Below, in pieces: positions 59,669 through 64,000 of a stretch of 64,000 nt of DNA. The stretch spans positions 213,721,741 to 213,785,740 of the forward strand of contig CM041465.1 of assembly GCA_023213395.1 (NCBI GenBank). The letters are read 5' to 3'. The stretch's first letter is position 1; each line of letters begins with the position of its first letter. The DNA is from Cycas panzhihuaensis. Its lineage: Eukaryota; Cycadophyta. The position numbers and the translations under genes were made by a program. The notes under the pieces are model-generated. The model saw only the letters and a list, made by a program, of their open reading frames with translations. It was not told the DNA's origin and searched no databases.

Positions 59669-62389
59669 TGTTTCCTGGCTTCCAGGAATGGATATAGAAT
59701 TACCGACTCAGGTAAGTGCAGGTATGCTTCTCACCCTTATCATCGCTTTCTTTTGGTGAATGTTTGCTTGCATGTTTGCATGTTGTAACCTTGTAGATGA
59801 TTTTGTCTTCGTCTACACTTATTCAGCCTATGACAACTATAGTAGGGGCACACTCCCAGTAAGTGTGGCACCCTGGTGGCCATTCCACTTCCTGCATTCT
59901 GCCCTCCTCGCTCCAGGATCCACTTGACTTGTGCCACCTCTGCCCGTGTGATGACCTATCATTGTTTGGTTGACTTGCCACATCATTTGAATCCTATTTT
60001 TGCTCTTTTAGACTCATTTGTTGGCTTGTTTGCCCTCAGGTAGGTGTCTCAGCCCTCCATTAGCCTTTTTTATCATTTGCTCACAGCCCAGGCTGGCTAT
60101 CCGGGCCAGATTTTGCCTCTGGGTGAATACCGCCACGAATTTCGTGGTACCGCCGTAAATTCTGCGGTACTGCAGATTTTGCGGCAGGATGACTATCCAT
60201 ACATGTTTTTAAAAACTGCCATGGCAATTTCGTATTTATTGTGAAACTGCCATGTGTCTTGCAACTTAACTCACCTCTAGCTGCACCTTAATCGCTCACT
60301 TTAGGATTTGGGCTGAGTATTTAAGTCATCATTAACTTATTTCTGGGATCTTTTGTTCATTTTTTTGATTGCTCCTCAAGGAAACTGCCCTATGCTTTGC
60401 TATTCTTTGTTGCTCTACTGCTGCTATAGGACCTACACCTCTCCTCCAGTGCCTAGCTCTCCTTTGGTACGGCTAGGACATCTTCCCAGCCCTTCACATG
60501 CCTTGGAGAGGGCCCCTTTAGAGAGATCTCAGTGGATTCTTGCCCAGGCAGCCATCAAGCATTCTAAGTGCAGGTGTTCTTCCTCCAACTCCATTAGCAG
60601 GGTTCTAAACCTACTATACCATAGTTTTTGGGTTGATTTCTTAGCCCCTCTTTAGTAGCCCTTGACTGAGGCAAGAGCCTCCCCTCCTCTTCTCAGGTAT
60701 TAATTGATTTGAGCTATTTTCTTATTCAATTGATGCTCTATTTTGCTTGTCCTCTTGCTTGGGTTTTTGAAGGTTGTTTTTCTCTTTGTATTGAGCTATT
60801 TTACTCCTATCATTAGTGCCTCCTTACCTGCATTTGTTACCCAAGGCAATAGTAAAGAGGGGTTGCATAGGGTTTGGGAGAGAGCTGGGTGGATTCCGTA
60901 CCACCTTCCACACTCCTCAAGCAGCTTTTAGCCCCCCAAACCTTCCCTCTTGCCCCATGCTATCCTTGGCACTCAAACAAGGGTTTGTTGGGCCTTCCTT
61001 AGCCACTGAAATCAGTGCTGTCACACATTACAGTGCTGGTTTGAGGGCTTGTGCTTTGATCCGGGCAACTCAAGTAAGTCCCGGCTACTTGCCCTTTGCC
61101 CAACTCCTTTCCCGGTAACCTAGTTTGCTCTTCATAGCGCCTTGGCTTGCTGTAGGTCCTCTTTGGCTCTTTTCAACTCTCTTGCTACTATTTCTAACCA
61201 CCTTTCTTAGCCTTACCCTCACTACCTCGGGGCTTTTGGGGGAGGTTGGGGTTGTTCTTGCAGGAGGTGGGCCACTCCAAGGCTTACCGGTTACTTTCCA
61301 TTTACTTTGGTTGTCCTCCTTTACATATTATCATCATTATATTGATACTAACATACACATATTTAAGTTTATATTTGCTTTGCATATACATGTATTGTTA
61401 GGATCTTTCCATTGTATATTAGTACCCTTTCTCCAGAAAGGGGGGAGGTTATCATTTACTTATAGGTATTCAGAAAGCGTAAAGGACCTTTCTCCCTTTC
61501 TTCCTTTGCCAGTAAGCGCTTCCATTCATGTTGTATTTTCATACTTCATTTATTGTTAGTATTTGGTCCCTTTCTTTCCTTTGTTTGGTACTTTAGTATT
61601 TTTCTGGGGAAGGTAAGGGAGCCCCTCGTTCCGATTCGTCATGACTCTTCATGACCGTCGTGCCTTGTGGAGTAGTTTTGAGTGCCTCCTAGGAGCATCA
61701 CCATTACGACACACTTCCGTTCTGGGTACACGCTCTCGCTCCACTTTGTCACCCTTTCCTTTTGAGATTCCTTTACGTAGTAGTAATTAACTTATTGGAA
61801 ATAGAAAGGAAATCAACCTTGCTTTGGTTCATACTTTATTTACTTTATTGCTTGCATCTTCTTTTGCTGTAGGAAAAGGTTCTAGGAAACCTCCCTTTGC
61901 ACCTTTTCCCTCCTCCTACTATGCAAACTTCATTCTCTTCTTATTATTTATTTATTTGGTTAGTTTGCTTAGGCATACCTTGACCCATTTCCTTGGGTTA
62001 TCTCTCTTACATTCTGTCGGTTCCCCGCCTAGCTGGATAACCAAGGTGACCTCGTCCATAGGCCACCTGCCTACCTATCCTTCCTTGTTTCCCATTGCTC
62101 TAGGGAAACCCTCGAAGGTTTTTCTCCTTCCCCTTTCGGCCATCCAAGGGTGGGGGGATCCTTCCCTTAGGTTAACCCAAGCTAACCCTACGCCTCCTCA
62201 CCTCTTATTCAAAGTGGGGGGATCACTCTTTGGTAGCTATATTCCATTTGCAGGTCCCGAACTCGCGCTCCAGCGCACGGGGTGCTCTGCGTGGTACTTA
62301 CCCTACTTGTAGGTCTTTCCCCTATCACATCATCATCTGCTCTTGCCATTCCTGCTTAGTTAGGTAGCTATCCTGTAGACACGCATCCA
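59669..62389 (+). repeat. 5' LTR of E
   Basis: About 2721 bases, TGTTTCC to GCATCCA. A GGTACC palindromic array lies at 60126-60190, upstream of a TATA-like element (gagtatttaagtc, 60315-60327). Open frames inside it (60353-62312) are not supported as genes. Confidence 0.82.
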
Positions 62390-62390
62390 C

Positions 62391-62408
62391 TGGTGACCAT
62401 CTTGGGAC
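62391..62408 (+). promoter_or_regulatory. Primer binding site of E
   Basis: tggtgaccatcttgggac lies one base after the LTR, in the same position and similar in sequence to that of B. The tRNA is not assigned. Confidence 0.6.
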
Positions 62409-62652
62409 CCGATGGGGAGCTAGTTTCTGCTCTCTTCTGTTGGTTTTGCTACATTTTTATGGTCCTTTTTCTACCTACTTCGATCTCTTCATTGGGCAGC
62501 CCCCAACGCGTGTGCCTTTGTTGCCCTTTCTTTTTCCTAATATTGTTGGTTGACCTTACATGCGATGCTTTTCTCATCGCTTATGCGGTCTACCTCTATT
62601 ATTAGAAGACCCCCAGTATCACCCTCTTCCTTTGTCAGATTCTGATTTAACT

Positions 62653-64000
62653 ATGGAGGGATACTCTTCTGATTGGGCCTACTACACCGCAACTTTGGAA
62701 ACCTATGATTTCCCTTCCTCTATTCCAGGGTCCACCCAGGAGGGTGAAGACCCTCTTTATTACCTGAGTGACCAACATCACTCTCTCAACATCCATCCCT
62801 CTACCCATGCGGTAGAAGGATCCGTTCCTCTTGAGACTTACCATTTAATCGGTGACTCTTATGAGGAGCATTCTGAGAGATATACTTTGTTCGAGGTCCC
62901 AACTACCTCTTACGAGTATGTAGGAAGCCCTCTTGTCGACGTAATTGAAGCTCTCAACAAGTGTCACCATGCGGCATGCTTCTAACCATGTCCTGGATGG
63001 TTTGAGGATGCTCTGCGTATAAGAGCCTCTTCTTCTTCTGCTCCTCCCCCACATGCTTCATCCTTGTCTACTCTTCCAGTGACAACCAATCCCTTTATGC
63101 CTACATATGTGTCCTGCTCCTTTCCTATTCCTATAGTGGGGGCACATATTGTACTTTTCGCTTCTTACCAAGGTCCTAGTATTTCAGGATCTTCCCACGG
63201 TATGTCTTTCCTCCAGTTGAAGGTTAGCATACCTGTCCTTAGCCAAACTAATGTGCCATCCCCTAATGTGGCACATACCTTTCCTAGTAGGCTTGTCGGT
63301 CCTACTAACCTTTCCACTATCAGTCATGTGGGACCTGCTCCCACATACCCTCAAAACCAACACATTGGTGCTTCCTTCTACGTTCCCCCAGGGTATACTT
63401 CTCAACCTTAGGGGTAGGGTAGAGGAAGCCATCTCCCAGCTTATGGAGTAGATTCGCTACACCCATATGGGGTCACCCCACCTACGGGTGGCCCATATGG
63501 GCAAAACCCGGTTCTGCATCTATCTTTTCCATCATCTAGTGTAATTCCTTTTGCTGTGCCTTCGCAAGAGAACTCGACTCCCTTCCAAGGCACCTACCCC
63601 CAAGCCCCTTCCCAGCAAGGGGCATTTCCTCAAGGAAGGATGGGTGTACCACCTCCATTTGCTCCTTGCTCATTACCTACTATGTCATTCGTTGACCCTA
63701 TGGCCCAGGCGAGGGCACTCCCCTTCATGGACTTTAGGTCAACACCTCTATCCATTGAGGCATTAAGAACCAATCTGCCGCCTCGTCCTCCTGAAGTTCC
63801 TAGATTCGACGAAACTTCGTCACAAGACCCAGCGGAGCATGTGCATAGCTTTTTTGTGGCATGCATCGACTACTGGGCTTACGACTACATTTTAATGAAA
63901 TTGTTCCCACGATCCTTGTAGGGTGACGCCCTTAAGTGGTTTTACCGTCTCCCTACCCATTCCATCCATTCATTCCAGTAATTGGTGGATGAGTTCATCA
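62653..64000 (+). pseudogene. gag of E, lightly damaged, cut by the window edge
   Basis: The start at 62653 (MEGYSSDWAYYTATLETYD) is the family start. One frame runs unshifted to 64000, with five stops only (62983 TAA, 63409 TAG, 63415 TAG, 63919 TAG, 63979 TAA). The acidic/Ser-rich N-terminus (STQEGEDPLYYLSDQHHSLN) is followed by Pro/Gly/Tyr-rich repeats (HPYGVTPPTGGPYGQNP). Then FMDFRSTPLSIEALRTNL, PEVPRFDETSSQDPAEHVHSF and the gag domain start GDALKWFYRLP, the 'L-K-W-F' gag signature. The absence of frameshifts suggests E is the youngest family member here. Stops could also partly be read errors. Confidence 0.85.

Larger units (their letters stand above)
59669..64000 (+). mobile_element. 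Element E: Tat-type element inserted in the 5' LTR of X, incomplete
   Basis: It starts TGTTTCCTGG at 59669, exactly where the 5' LTR of X departs from its partner. The expected target duplication is GAAGG (59664-59668); the other copy is outside the window. LTR 59669-62389, primer site 62391, gag from 62653. Its gag and LTR are related to those of Y and B, but it lies on the + strand. Confidence 0.85.

Noticed and set aside
60353-62312. Several + strand open frames (100-162 codons) in the LTR of E
   Set aside because: They lie inside a non-coding LTR, have no motif, and their counterparts in the LTRs of Y and B are not open.

Overview
This is nuclear DNA from a plant, most probably a seed plant with a very large genome. 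I found no host gene, rRNA or tRNA. Essentially every base can be assigned to LTR retrotransposons, or decayed pieces of them, nested inside one another. The organism call rests on the element families: Ty3/gypsy Tat-type elements with a second archaeal-type RNase H, a Ty1/copia element and a chromovirus, the last two with initiator-tRNA-Met primer sites. The very long (2.4-3.1 kb) LTRs and old, poorly purged insertions would suit a gymnosperm or another giant genome, but the species cannot be named from this window.

Layout. H (1-5596, + strand) is an old, broken Tat-type gypsy fragment. A 2.1 kb gag-only element (591-2697) sits in its gag with a perfect 5-bp target duplication. X (5597 to beyond the right edge, - strand) is a Tat-type element inserted in the reverse transcriptase of H. 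Its 3' LTR (5597-14032) was entered by a copia element (7083-12413). Its protease region was entered by Y (22328-54058, - strand, duplication CTCCC). The 3' LTR of Y was entered by B (24231-42152, - strand, duplication GGGGT/GGGGC, with the empty site still visible in Y's other LTR at 53597-53601). B was entered by G (31688-35954, + strand), a chromovirus lacking reverse transcriptase. The 5' LTR of X was entered by E (from 59669, + strand), whose gag is the least damaged reading frame here. The deepest chain is H > X > Y > B > G.

X, Y and B are related and share an unusual plan, read along their own sense (-) strand: long LTR, primer site, gag, protease, RT-RNase H-integrase (complete but mutated in X, lost from Y and B), a convergent gene on the opposite strand, an archaeal-type RNase H reading frame, purine tract, LTR. 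The opposite-strand gene is the most interesting object in the window. In all three copies it has a TATA box, a probable 5' exon, an intron of about 490 bases, an exon encoding a domain resembling the plant mobile domain (PMD), a phase-1 intron of 110-125 bases, and a final exon with a predicted coiled coil in the best-preserved copy. The archaeal-type RNase H lies beyond this gene, far from pol, and is transcribed divergently from it.

All coding regions carry stop codons or frameshifts, so they are called pseudogenes; gag of E is only lightly damaged. Boundaries, duplications and reading frames were read by eye, and family names rest on motifs, not database searches.
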